From Aristolochia californica (Eukaryota; Streptophyta; Magnoliopsida; Piperales; Aristolochiaceae): a stretch of 64,000 nt of DNA. This document shows positions 27,217-38,320 of the stretch, piece after piece. How positions within the stretch are numbered: position 1 is the stretch's first letter; each line of letters opens with the position of its first letter. Below the pieces are notes generated by a model. The model saw only the letters and a program-made list of their open reading frames with translations. It did no database searches and had not been told where the DNA came from. Made by a program: the position numbers and the translations under genes. The DNA lies in contig JARWKL010000002.1 in the NCBI GenBank assembly GCA_029961685.1, positions 28,550,908 through 28,614,907 on the forward strand, in the 5' to 3' direction.

Positions 27217-28718
27217 CCAAACAACCCAGTTTTTGCCCATTTACAAAAAGCAGACCTAACAATCAAAGATCATCGTAAATGTTTTGATCAATTAATGATG
27301 TGTAACGGCTATAATTTTTGTTAGAAATGACTTATGGATTGGGAGTCAACACTCAGTTAAAAATGCTTAGCCAAACCTTTTCTGATGATTGCAAAACCTA
27401 ATTTATAAAAAACTAAAAGAGTTTACAATCCATAAAAATCAAAGATAATTTTTTGAATTATTGCTCTCAATATTTGTGCATTTCTATTTTGGATGTTCAA
27501 TTTTTTTTCAAAAGCAAACTTGAATTTGCACTCTTCCATTTTTCTCTTAAACAAAAAGATAAGACAAATAGATCACAAAAAAATGAAAATTTTAGAGTTT
27601 ATGCACACAAAAATTTGAAAACTATAATAAATGTAAGTGAAGAAATTTCACGCACTAAAAATGAACACCAAAGTTTTGTCATCCATGTTTGGGAAATTAC
27701 ACTAGTCCAACCCCAAATATCTTGGAATTTTATAAGAAAGAGATTTCTAATTGATCATAATATGTTTTAAATATGGATATTCATGCATGAAACATGTTGA
27801 AGATGCAAATGACCTAATGAACCAAAATTTTAGAGTAGTAGAAAAAATTAAATTCTTAGGTTAACGTCCGGTGGGATATTTACCTAAGCAAAAAAACCAA
27901 CTTTTTGCCTATTTACAACAAGCGGACCTAACAATCATTGATCATCGTAAATATTTTGATTGGTTAATGATGTGTAACTACCATACTTTTTGCTAGAAAT
28001 GACTTATGGTTTGGGAGTCAACACTCAGTTAAAAGGTCTCGCCCCCCCTTTTCCGATGATTACAAAACCAAAAATATAAAACACTAAAAGAATTTACAAT
28101 CCTTAAAAATCATAGATACTTTTAGGAATTATCTCTCTCAGCATGTGTGCATTTCCATTTTGGATGTTCAATTTTTTTTGAAGTCCAAACTTGAGTTTTC
28201 ATTCTCCCATTTTTCTCGTAAAGAAAAAGCCAACGCAAATAGATCACAAAAAAATGAAAATTTTAGAGTTTATGTACGCAAAAAATCGAAGAACTAAAAT
28301 TAATGTATGAAAGAAAAAATTTTCACGCACTAAAAATGAACACCAAAGTTTTTTAATCAAAGTTGGGGAAATTCCACTAGTACAACCCCTAATAGCTTCG
28401 TGGAATTTTATGAGAAAGAGATTTCTAATTGATCCTAACATGTTTTAAATATGGATATGCATGCCAGAAACATCACGATGATGCAAATGACCTAATGATC
28501 CAAACATTTTGAGTAGAAAAAATTAAATTCTCAAGTTAACGTGTGATGGGATATTAACTAGAGCCAAACAACCCACTTTTTGCCTATTTACAAAATGCGG
28601 ACCAAACAATCATAGAATATCGTAAATGTCTTGATCGATTAATGATGTGTAACCGCTACAATTTTTCTTAGAAATGACTTCTGGTTTGGGTGTCTACACT
28701 CGGTTAGGAATGCCTCAC

Positions 28719-28719
<1 letters not shown>

Positions 28720-28754
<35 letters not shown>
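28720..28754 (+). repeat. Poly-C tract (35 C), longest in the window
   Basis: This is a pure run of 35 C after gcctcaca. The partner in copy B at 42,948-42,969 has 22 C, so tract length has changed since the block duplicated. Confidence 0.95.
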
Positions 28755-30966
28755 TTTCTTCCGATGGTTGAAAAACTAATAGAGTTTACAATCCTTAAAA
28801 ATCACTGAAACTTTTTGGAATTATCTCTATCAGCATTTGTGTATTTCCATTTTGGATGCTTAATTTTTTTTCAAATCAAAACTTGAGTTTTCACTCTCCC
28901 ATTTTTCTCATAAAAAAAAGAAAACTATAATAAATGTAACTGAAGAAAATTATTTCACGCACTAAAAATGAACACCAAAGTTTTGTTATCCATGTTTAGG
29001 AAATTCCACTACTACAACCCCTAGTAGCTTGGTGGAATTTTATATGAAAGAGATTTCTAATTGATCTTAACAATCTTTAAATATGGATAAGCCTGAAACA
29101 TGTTGAAGATGCAAATGACCTAATGATCCAAATATTTCTAGGAGTAGAAAAAATTAAATTCTCAAGTTAATGTGTGGTGGGATATTTATCAGAGAAAAAC
29201 AACCGACTTTTTGCCAATTTACAAAAAGCGGACCTAACAGTCACAGATCATCAAAAATGTTTTGGTCAATTAATGATGTGTAATGGCCATAATTTTCGTT
29301 ATAAATTACTTATGGTTTGGGAGTAAACACTAAGTTTATAATGCCTTGCCCACCGTTTTTCAATAATTACCAAACCTAATATATAAAAAACTAAAAGATT
29401 ATACAATCCTTATTAATCACATATACTCTTTGGAATGATCTCTCTCAGCATTTGTGCATTTCCATTTTGGATGTTCAATTTTTTTCAAATCCAGACTTGA
29501 GTTTTCACTCTCCCATTTTTCTCATAAAAAAAAAATAAGGCAAATAGATCACAAAAAAATGAAAATTTTTGAGTTTATATATGCAAAAAAATGAAAACTA
29601 TCATAAACGTAAGTGAAGTCAATTATTTTACGCACTAAAAATGAACAAAAAAGTTTTTTATCCATGGTTGGGTAATTCCACCAATACAACCCCTAATAGC
29701 TTGGTGTAATTTTATAAGAATGAGATTTCTAAAAGATCCTAACATGTTTTAAATATAGATATGCATGCCGAAAACATATTGAAGATGCAAATGATGTAAT
29801 GATCAAAAAATTTTCAACGTGCCGCTAAAATTAAATTCTCAAATAAACGTGTGGTGGGATATTTACTAGAGCAAAACCACCCACTTTTTGACTATTTACA
29901 AATAGCGGAACTAAGTATCATAGATCATCGTAAGTGTCTTGATCGATTAATGCTATATAACGACTATAATTACTGTCAAAAATTACTTATGGTTTGGTAG
30001 TCAACACTCAGTTGAAAATGGCTCGCCCCCCCTTTTTCGATGATTGTAATACCGAATATATGAAAAACTAAAAGAGTTTACGATCCTTAAAAATCAAATA
30101 TAATAATTTGAATTATCTGTCTCAGCATTTGTGTATTTCCATTTTGGATGTTCAATTTTGTTTCAAATCCAAACTTGAGTTTTAACTCTCCCTTTTTCTC
30201 GTAAACAAAAAGATAAAGAAAATAGATCACAACAAAATGAAAATTTTAGATTTTATGTATGCAAAAATTTGAAAACTATAATAAATGTAAGTGAAGTAAA
30301 TTATTTCATGCACTAAAACGGAACACAAAAGTTTTGTTATCCATAGTTGGGAAATTCCACCAGTACAACCGCTAATAGCTTGGTGGAATTTTATAAGAAA
30401 GAGATTTCTAATTGATCCTAACATGTTTTAAATATAGATATGCATGCTTGAAACATGTTGAAGATTCAAATGACCTAATGATCCAAAAATTTCAAGGAGT
30501 AGGAAAAATTAAATTCTCAAGTTAACGTGCAGTGGGATATTTTCAAGAGCCAAACAACCCACTTTTTGCCAATTTGCAAAAAGCGGACCTAACAATCATA
30601 GATCATCATAAATTTTTTGGTCGATTATTGTTGAGTAACGGCTATAATTTTTGTTAGAAATGACTTATGGTTTGGGAGTCAACACTCAATTAAAAATGCC
30701 TCGCCCCCCCTTTTTCGATGATTGCAAAACCTATATATACAAAACCAAAAGAGTTTATAGTCCTTAAAAATTAAAGATACCAATTTGGAATTATCTCTCT
30801 CAGCATTTGTGCTTTTCCATTTTGGAAGTTCAATTTTTTTCAAATCCAAACTTGAATTTTCTCTCTCCCACTTTTCTCGTAAACAAAAAGATAAGGCAAA
30901 TAGATCACAAGAAAATTAAAATTTTAGAGTTTATGTATGCAAAAAATTGTAAACAATAATAAATCT

Positions 30967-31154
30967 AAGTGAAGAAAATTATTTACCTCACTAAAAATGA
31001 ACACCAAACTTTTGTTATCCTTGTTTGGGAAATTCCACCAGTACAACCCCTAATAGGTTGAAGTGAAGAAAATTATTTATCTCACTAAAAATGAACACCG
31101 AAGTTTTGTTATCCATTTTTGGGAAATTCCACTTGTACAACCCCTAATAGTTTT
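30967..31154 (+). repeat. 94-bp tandem duplication, copy A
   Basis: The segment beginning aagtgaagaaaattattta at 30,967 starts again at 31,061, giving two adjacent 94-bp units covering the cactaaaaatgaacacc and gggaaattcc landmarks. The identical structure is present at 45,146-45,333, so it arose before the A/B block duplication. Confidence 0.9.
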
Positions 31155-33480
31155 GTGGAATTTAATAAGAAAGAGATTTCTAAATGATTCTAACATGTTT
31201 TAAATAGGGATATGCATGCCTAAAGCATGTTGAAGATTCAAATGACCTAATGATCGAAACACTTCAAGTAGCAGAAAAAATTAAATTCTCAAGTTAACGT
31301 GCGGTGGGATATTTACCCGAGCCAAACAACAAAAAGTGGACCTAACAATCTTAGATCATCGTAAATGTTTTCATTAATTAATGATATGTAACGGCTACAA
31401 TTTTTGTTTGAAATAACTTATGGTTTGGGAGTCAACACTCAGTTAAAAATGCCTTGCCAACCCTTTCCTGATGATTGCTAAACGTAATTTATAAAAAACT
31501 GAAAGAGTTTACAATCCTTAAAAATCACAGAAACTTTTTGGAATTATCTCTCTCAGAATTTGTGCATTTCTATTTTGGATGTTCAATTTTTTTTCAAATC
31601 CAAACTTGAGATTTCAATCTCCCATTTTTCTCTTAAACAAAAAGATAAGGCAAATAGATCACAACAAAATGAAAATTTTAGGGCTTATGTATGCAAAGAA
31701 TTGAAAATTATAATTAATATAAGTAAAGAAAATTAATTCACGCACTAAAAATGAACACCAAAGTTTTGTCATCCATGTTAGGGAAATTCCACTAGTACAA
31801 CCTCAAATATCTTGGTGGAATTATATAAGAAAGATTTCTAATTGATCCTAACATGTATTAAATATGGATATTCATGCCTGAAACATGTTGAAGATGCAAA
31901 TGACCTACTGATCCAAAAATTTAGAGTAGTAGAAAAAATTAAATTCTCAGCTTAACGTGTGGTGGGATATGTACTTAAGCCAAACAACCCACTTTTTGCC
32001 TATTTACAAAAAGCAGACCTAACAATCATAGATCATCGTAAATGTTTTGATCAGTTAATGATGTGTAACTACTATACTTTTTGTTAGAAATGACTTATGG
32101 TTTGGGAGTCAACTCTCAGTTAAATGGCCTCGCCCCCATTTTCCGATTATTGCAAAACCTAATATATAAAAAAATAAAAGAATTTTAAATCCTTAAAATT
32201 CACACATAATTTTTGGAATTATCACTCTCAACATTTGTGCATTTCCTTTTTGGATGTTCAATTTTTTTTCAAGTCCAAACTTGAGTTTTCACTCTCCCAT
32301 TTTTCTCGTAAACAAAAAGATAACGCAAATATATCACAAAAAAATGAAAATTTTAGAGTTTATGTATGAAAAAAATCGAAAACTATAATAAATGTAAGTG
32401 AATAAAATTATTTCATGCACTAAAAATGAACACCAAGGTTTTGTTTTCCATGTTTGGGAAATTCCACTAGTACAACCCCTAATAGCTTGGTGAAATTTTA
32501 TAAGAAAGAGATTTCTAGTTGATCCTAACATGTTTTAAATATAGCTATGCATGCCTGAAACATGTTGAAGAAGTAAATGACCTAATGATCCAAAAATTTA
32601 GAGGAGTAGAAAAAATTAAATTCTCAAGTTAACGTGCGGTGGGATATTTACCAGAGCCAAACAACCTACTTTTTGCCTATTTTATATAAAATGGATCTAA
32701 CAATCATAGATCATGATAAATGTTTGGTTAGATTAATGATGTGTAATGGCGATACATTTTTCTAGATATGACTTATGGTTTGGGAGTCAACACTTTGTTA
32801 AAAATGCCTTGCTCACCCTTTTCTGCTCTTTGCAAAACCTAATATATAAAAAACAAAAAGAGTTTACAATCCTTAAAAATCACAGATACTTTTTTGAATT
32901 ATCACTCTCAGCATTTGAGTATTTCCATTTTGTATGTTCAATTTTTTTTCAAACCCAAACTTGAGTTTTCACTCTCCCATTTTTCTCTTAAAAAAAAAGA
33001 AAATGCAAATAGTTCACAAAAAAATGAAAATTTAAAAATTTATGAATGCAAAAAATTAAAAAATATAATAAATTTAACTGAAGAAAATTATTTCACGCTC
33101 TAAAAATGAACACCAAAGTTTTATTATCCATGTTTGGGAAATTCCACTAGTACAACCCCAAATATCTTGATGAAATTTTATACGAAAGAGATTTCTAATT
33201 GATCCTAAAATGTTTTAAATATGGATATGCATGCCTGAAACATGTTGAAGATATAGATGACCTTATGATCCAAAGGAGTAGAAAAAATTAAATTCTTAAG
33301 TTAACATGTGGTGTGATATTTACAAGAGCCAAACAACCCAATTTTTTCCTATTTAGAAAAAGTGGACCTAACAATCATAGATCATCATAAATATTTTGAT
33401 CGATTAATGATGTGTAACAACAATACTTTTGGTTAAAAATGACTTATGCCTTGGCAGTATACACGCAGTTAAAACTGCCT

Positions 33481-33498
33481 CCCCCCCCCCCCCCCCCC
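33481..33498 (+). repeat. Poly-C tract (18 C)
   Basis: This is a pure run of 18 C after aaactgcct. The partner monomer of copy B at about 47,662 has only about 8 C. Confidence 0.95.
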
Positions 33499-33591
33499 TT
33501 TTCCAATGAGTGCAATAATATATGAGAAACTAAAAGAGTTTACGATCCTTAAAAATCAAAGATACTTTTTGGAATTATCTGTCTCACCATT

Positions 33592-33626
33592 TGTGCATTT
33601 GTGCATTTCCATTTTCGGAGTCAACA
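33592..33626 (+). other. Large deletion junction inside copy A
   Basis: After a doubled atttgtgc element the sequence reads catttccattttcgg and then immediately agtcaacactcag, which is normally almost a full monomer away. The next anchor is only 156 bp after the previous one (33,511 to 33,667). In copy B the corresponding place, 47,770 to about 48,750, retains about 0.95 kb more, including a monomer anchored at 48,323. Confidence 0.85.
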
Positions 33627-35635
33627 CTCAGTTAAAAATGCCATGCCCCCCCCTTTTTCGATGATATCAAAACCTAATATATAAAAACTAAAAGAGTTTA
33701 CGATACTTAAAAATGACAGATACACTTTGGAATTATCTCTCTCAGCATTTGTGAATTTCTATTTTGGATGTTCAATTTTTTTTCAAATCCAAACTTGAGT
33801 TTTCTTGTAAACAAAAAGATAGGGCAAATAGATAACAATAAAATGAAAATTTCAGAGTTTATGTATGCGAAAAAATTGAAATCTATAATAAATGCTATTG
33901 AAGAAAATAATTTCACACGCTAAAAATGAACACCGAAATTTTGTTATCCATGTTTAGCAAATTCCACTAGCACAACCCCTAATACCATGGAGGATTTTAT
34001 AAGAAAGAGATTTCTTATTGATCCTAACATGTTTTAATTATGGATACGTATGCCTGAAACTTGTTGAAGATGCAAAGGATCTAATGATCCAAAAATTTTA
34101 AGTAGTCCGAATAATTAAATTCTCAACTTAACGTGCAATGGGATATTTACCAGAGCCAAACAACCCACTCTTTGCCTATTTACAAAAAGCGGACCTAACA
34201 AGCATAGATAATCATAAATTTTTTGATTGATTAAATATGTGTAACGACTACAATATTTGTTAGAAATGACTTATGGTTTGGGAGTCTACACAGTTAAAAA
34301 TTCCTTGCCCCTCCTTTTTCGATGATTGTAAAACCTAATATATAAAAAAATAAAAGAGTTTACAATCCTTAAAAAATCACAGATACCTTTTGGAATTATC
34401 TCTCTCAGCATTTGTGCTTTTCCATTTTGGGTGTTCAATGTTTTTTCAAATCCAAAGTTGAGTTTTCGCTCTCCCATTTTTCTTGTAAACAAAAAGATAA
34501 GGCAAATAGATCACAACAAAATGAAAATTTTTAGATTTTATATATGCAAAAAATTGAAAACTATAATAAATATAAGTGAAGTAAATTATTTCACGCACTA
34601 TAATTGATCAGAAAATGTTTGGGAAATTCCACATGTACAACCCCAAATAGCTTGGTGGAATCTTATATGAAAGTGATTTCTAATTGATCCTAACATGTTT
34701 TAAGTATAGATATACATGCCTAAAACATATTGAAGATGCAAATGACCTAATGATCGAAAATTTCAAGGTGTAGGAAAAATTAATTTCTCAAGTTAACGTC
34801 CGGTTGGATATTTACCTGAGCCAAACAACCCTCTTTTTGCCTATTTACAAAAAGTGGACCTAACAATCATAGATTATCGTAAATGTTTTGATTGATTAAT
34901 TATGTGTAATGACTACAATTTTGATTAGAAATGACTTATGGTTTGGGAGTCAACACTCAGTTAAAAATTCCTCACCAAATCTTTTATTGGTGATTGAAAA
35001 ACGTAATATATAAAAAACTAAAAGAGTTTAAAATCCTTAAAAATCACAGATAATTTTTTTAATTATTTTTCTTAGAATTTGTGCATTTCCATTATGGATG
35101 TTCAATTTTTTTTCAAATCCAAAGTTGATTTTGCACTCTCCCATTTTTCTCGTAAAGAAAAAGAAAAGACAAATAGATCACAACAAAATAAAAAATTTAG
35201 AGTTTCTGTTTGCAAAAAAATGGAAAATATAATAAATATAAATGAAGGAATTTTTTTCATGAACAAAAAATGAACACTAAAGTTTTGTTATCCATGTTTG
35301 GGAAATTCCACCAGTACGACCCCAAATAGATTGGTGGAATTTGAAAAGAAAGAGATTTCTTATTGTTCCTAACATGCCTGAAGCATGTTGAAGATGGAAA
35401 TGACCTAATGATCCAAAAATTTCAAGGAGTAGAAAAAATTAAATTCTCAAGTTAACGTGCGGTGGGATATTTACCAGAGCCAAACAACCCACTTTTTGAC
35501 TATTTAAAAAAATCGGACCTAATAATCATAGATCATCACAAATGTTTGGATCGATTAATGATGTGTAACGGCTATAATTTTGGTTAGATATGACTTATGG
35601 TTTGGTAGTCAACACTCAGTTGAAAATGGCTCACA

Positions 35636-35661
35636 CCCCCCCCCCCCCCCCCCCCCCCCCC
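35636..35661 (+). repeat. Poly-C tract (26 C)
   Basis: This is a run of 26 C after ggctcaca, just upstream of the chimeric A/B junction monomer. The partner near 50,770 has only about 6 C. Confidence 0.95.
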
Positions 35662-35749
35662 TTTTGCGATGATTGTAATTCATACATGAAAAACTAAAAG
35701 AGTTTACAATCCTTAAAAATCAAAGATTATCTCTCTCAGCATTTGTGCG

Positions 35750-35775
35750 TTTCCATTTTGGATGTTCAATTTTTT
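35750..35775 (+). other. Chimeric monomer marking the A/B tandem duplication junction
   Basis: The monomer starting at 35,674 begins like the one at 50,790: both have gattgtaattcatac after the anchor and the rare tgtgcgtttcc. After 35,775 it matches the body of the monomer at 22,703 instead. There it shares caaatccaaagttgag, gtaagcaaaaaattg, acaacccgtaat and gtctggaacatgttagaga. The switch lies within the stretch from tttccattttgg through the T-run, which is identical in both parents. This is the product expected if the end of one block recombined unequally with the start of another. Confidence 0.85.
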
Positions 35776-36997
35776 TTCAAATCCAAAGTTGAGTTTTCAC
35801 TCTCCCATTTTTCTCGTAAACAAAAAGATAAGGCAAAAAGATTACAACAAAATGAAAATTTTAGAGTTTACGTAAGCAAAAAATTGAAAACTATAATAAA
35901 TGTAAGTGAAGAAAATTATTTCACGAAACTAAAAATGAACACCAAAGTTTTGTTATCCATGTTTGGGAAATTCCACCAGTACAACCCGTAATACATTGGT
36001 GGAATTTTATTAGAAAGAGATTTCTTATTGATGATAACATGTTTTAAATATGGATAAGCATGTCTGGAACATGTTAGAGATGCAAATGACCTAATGATCC
36101 AAAAATTTCATGGAGTAGAAAAAATTGAATTCTCAAGTTAACGTGTGGTAGGATATTTACCAGAGCCAAACAACCCACTTTTTGCCTATTTACAAAAAGC
36201 AGACCTAACAATCATAGATCATCGTAAATGTTTTGATTGATTCATGATGTGTAGCGGCTATACTTTTTTTTATAAATGACTGATGGTTTGGGAGTCAATA
36301 CTCAGTTAAAAATGCCTCGCCCCCTCTTTTTTGTTGATTGCAAAACCTAATATATAAAAAACTAAAAGAGTTTACAATCCTTTAAAATCACATAAAATTT
36401 TTGGAATCATCTCACTCTACATTTGTGCATTTCCATTTTGGATGTTCAGTTTGTTTTCAAATCCAAACTTGAGTTTTCTCTCTACCATTTTTCTCGTAAA
36501 CAAACTGATATGGAAAATAGATCACTAGAAAATGAAAATTTTAAAGTTTATTTATCCAAAAAATTGAAAACTATAATAAATTTAAGTGAATAAAATTATT
36601 TTACGCACTAAAAATGTACACCAAAGTTTTTATATCCATGTTTGGAAAATTCCACCAGTACAACCCCTAATAGATTTGTGGACTATTATAAGAAAGAGAT
36701 TTCCAATTGATCCTAACATGTTTTAAATATGGATATACATGCCTAAAACACGTTGAAGATGCAAATGACCTAATGATCCAAACATTTCGAGTAGAAGAAA
36801 TTAAATTCTCAAGTTAACGTGCTATGGGATATTTACCAAAGGCAAACAAGCCAGTGTTTGCGTATTTAAAAAAAGCGTACCAAACAATCATAGATCATCG
36901 TAAATGTTTTTATCGATTAATGATGTGTAACCGCTATATTTTTGGTTAGAAACGACTTATGGTTTGGGAGTAAACACTCAGAAAAAAAATGCATTAC

Positions 36998-37042
36998 TCC
37001 CCCCGTCCCCACACCCCCCCACCCCTCGCCTCCTTCCCCTCC
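36998..37042 (+). repeat. Mixed C-rich tract
   Basis: C runs are separated by G, T and A (for example ccccgtccccacaccc) over about 45 bp ahead of the anchor at 37,058. It is an interrupted, older-looking form of the tract. Confidence 0.85.
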
Positions 37043-37454
37043 TTTTTTCTGATGAATACAAAACATAATATATAAAAAACTAAAAGAGTTTACAATCCTT
37101 TAAAATCACATAAACTTTTTGGAATTATCGCACTTTGCATTTGTGTATTTCCATTTTGGATGTTCAATTTTTTTTCAAATCCAAACTTGAGTTTTCACTC
37201 TCCCATTTTTCTCGTAAAAACAAAGATATGGCAAATTGAAAATTTTAGAGTTTATGTATGCAAAAAATTGAAGACTATAATTAATTTAAGTGAAGAAAAT
37301 TATTTCACGAACTAATAATGAACAACAAAATTTTGTTATCCATTTTTAGGAAATTCCACCAGTACAACCCGTAATAGATTGGTGGAATTTTATAAGAAAG
37401 AGATTTCTGATTGATTCTAACATGTTTTAAATATGGATATGCATGCCCAAAACA

Positions 37455-37468
37455 TGTTGAAGCCAAAC
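37455..37468 (+). other. Deletion in a monomer present only in copy B
   Basis: The sequence aaaacatgttgaag is followed at once by ccaaacaacccag. The atgcaaatgacc to atttaccagag part is missing. This monomer (anchor 37,058) has no partner in copy A. Confidence 0.75.
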
Positions 37469-38270
37469 AACCCAGTTTTTTCTTATTTACAAAAAGTGGA
37501 CCTACAAATCATAGATCATCGTAAATGTTTTTATCGATTAATGATGTGTAACCGCTATAATTTTTGTAAGAAATGACTTTTGGTTTGGGTGTCAACACTC
37601 AGTAACAAATGCCTCCTCCCCCCCCCACCCCCCCTCTCCTTTTCCGATGATCGCAAAACCTAATACTTTTTGGAATTCTCCCTCTCAGCATTTGTGCATT
37701 TCCATTTTGGATGTTAAATTTTTTTCAAATCCAAACTTGAGTTTTCACTCTCCCATTTTTCTCCTTAACAAAAAGAAAGGCAAATAGATCACAACAAAAT
37801 GAAAGTTTTATAGTTTATGTATGCAAACAATTGAAAACTTTAATATATGTAAGTGATGAAAATTATTTCACGCACTAAAAATTAACAACAAAGTTTTGTT
37901 ATCCTTGTTTGGGAAATTCCACTAGTACAACCCCTAATAACTTGATGGAATTTTATAAGAAAGGGATTTCTAATTGATCCTAACATGTTTTAAATATGGA
38001 TATGCATGGCTGATACAACTTGAAGACACAAATGACCTAATGATCCAAAAATTTCAAGGAGTAGGAAAACTTAAATTCTCAAGTGAACTTGCGGTGGGAT
38101 ATTTACAAGAGCCAAACAACCCGCTTTTTCCCTATTTACAAAAATCAGACTTAACAATCACAAATGATCATAAATGTTTTGATGGATTAATGATGTGTAA
38201 CAGCTATAATTATTGTTAGAAATGACTTTTGGTTTGGGAGTTAACACTCAGTTGAATATGCCTTGCAACT

Positions 38271-38320
38271 CCCCGCCCCGCCCCGCCCCGCCAACCCCCC
38301 CCCCCCCTCTCTCCCCTTTT
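38271..38320 (+). repeat. Four CCCCG repeats plus C-rich tract
   Basis: Four perfect CCCCG units at 38,271-38,290 are followed by ccaa, about 13 C and tctctcccc. The partner in copy A at about 24,038-24,065 has only caccgccccgcc, so the pentanucleotide expanded after block duplication, or contracted in A. Confidence 0.9.

Larger units (their letters stand above)
22792..35750 (+). repeat. Copy A of a 13-15 kb tandemly duplicated satellite block
   Basis: This block has about 20 monomers, with anchors at 23,390, 24,080, 24,761, 25,443, 26,113, 26,776, 27,391, 28,062, 28,769, 29,369, 30,046, 30,724, 31,487, 32,152, 32,832, 33,511, 33,667, 34,328, 34,995 and 35,674. The fifteen monomers from 24,080 to 33,511 pair one for one with 38,330 to 47,681 at a nearly constant offset of 14.16-14.25 kb. 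Shared private indels include a deletion at about 27,205 (partner 41,403), a lost anchor near 28,760 (partner 42,975) and a 94-bp duplication at 30,967 (partner 45,146). Relative to B, copy A lacks about 0.95 kb at 33,615 and about 1.25 kb near 23,940. Confidence 0.9.

Noticed and set aside
27453..27770. Longest open frame in the window (105 codons)
   Set aside because: It arises because small deletions in one monomer join two of the recurrent frames. The partner at 41,640-41,974 in the duplicated block does not keep it as one frame.
28720..28754. Poly-C runs as assembly padding or pure sequencing error
   Set aside because: They sit at one fixed monomer position, grade from short to long, and include interrupted forms (20,614, 36,998, 38,271, 44,193), so the locus is real. 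The exact lengths of the longest runs remain uncertain.
32334..32531. Recurrent minus-strand open frame of about 65 codons (also at 12,262, 28,244, 30,227, 42,474, 44,405, 45,856, 46,515 and 52,324) starting MLGSIRN
   Set aside because: It recurs only because the monomer recurs. Most of the 95 monomers break it with stops or frameshifts, amino-acid changes are common among the intact ones, and no start context or neighbouring signal supports translation.
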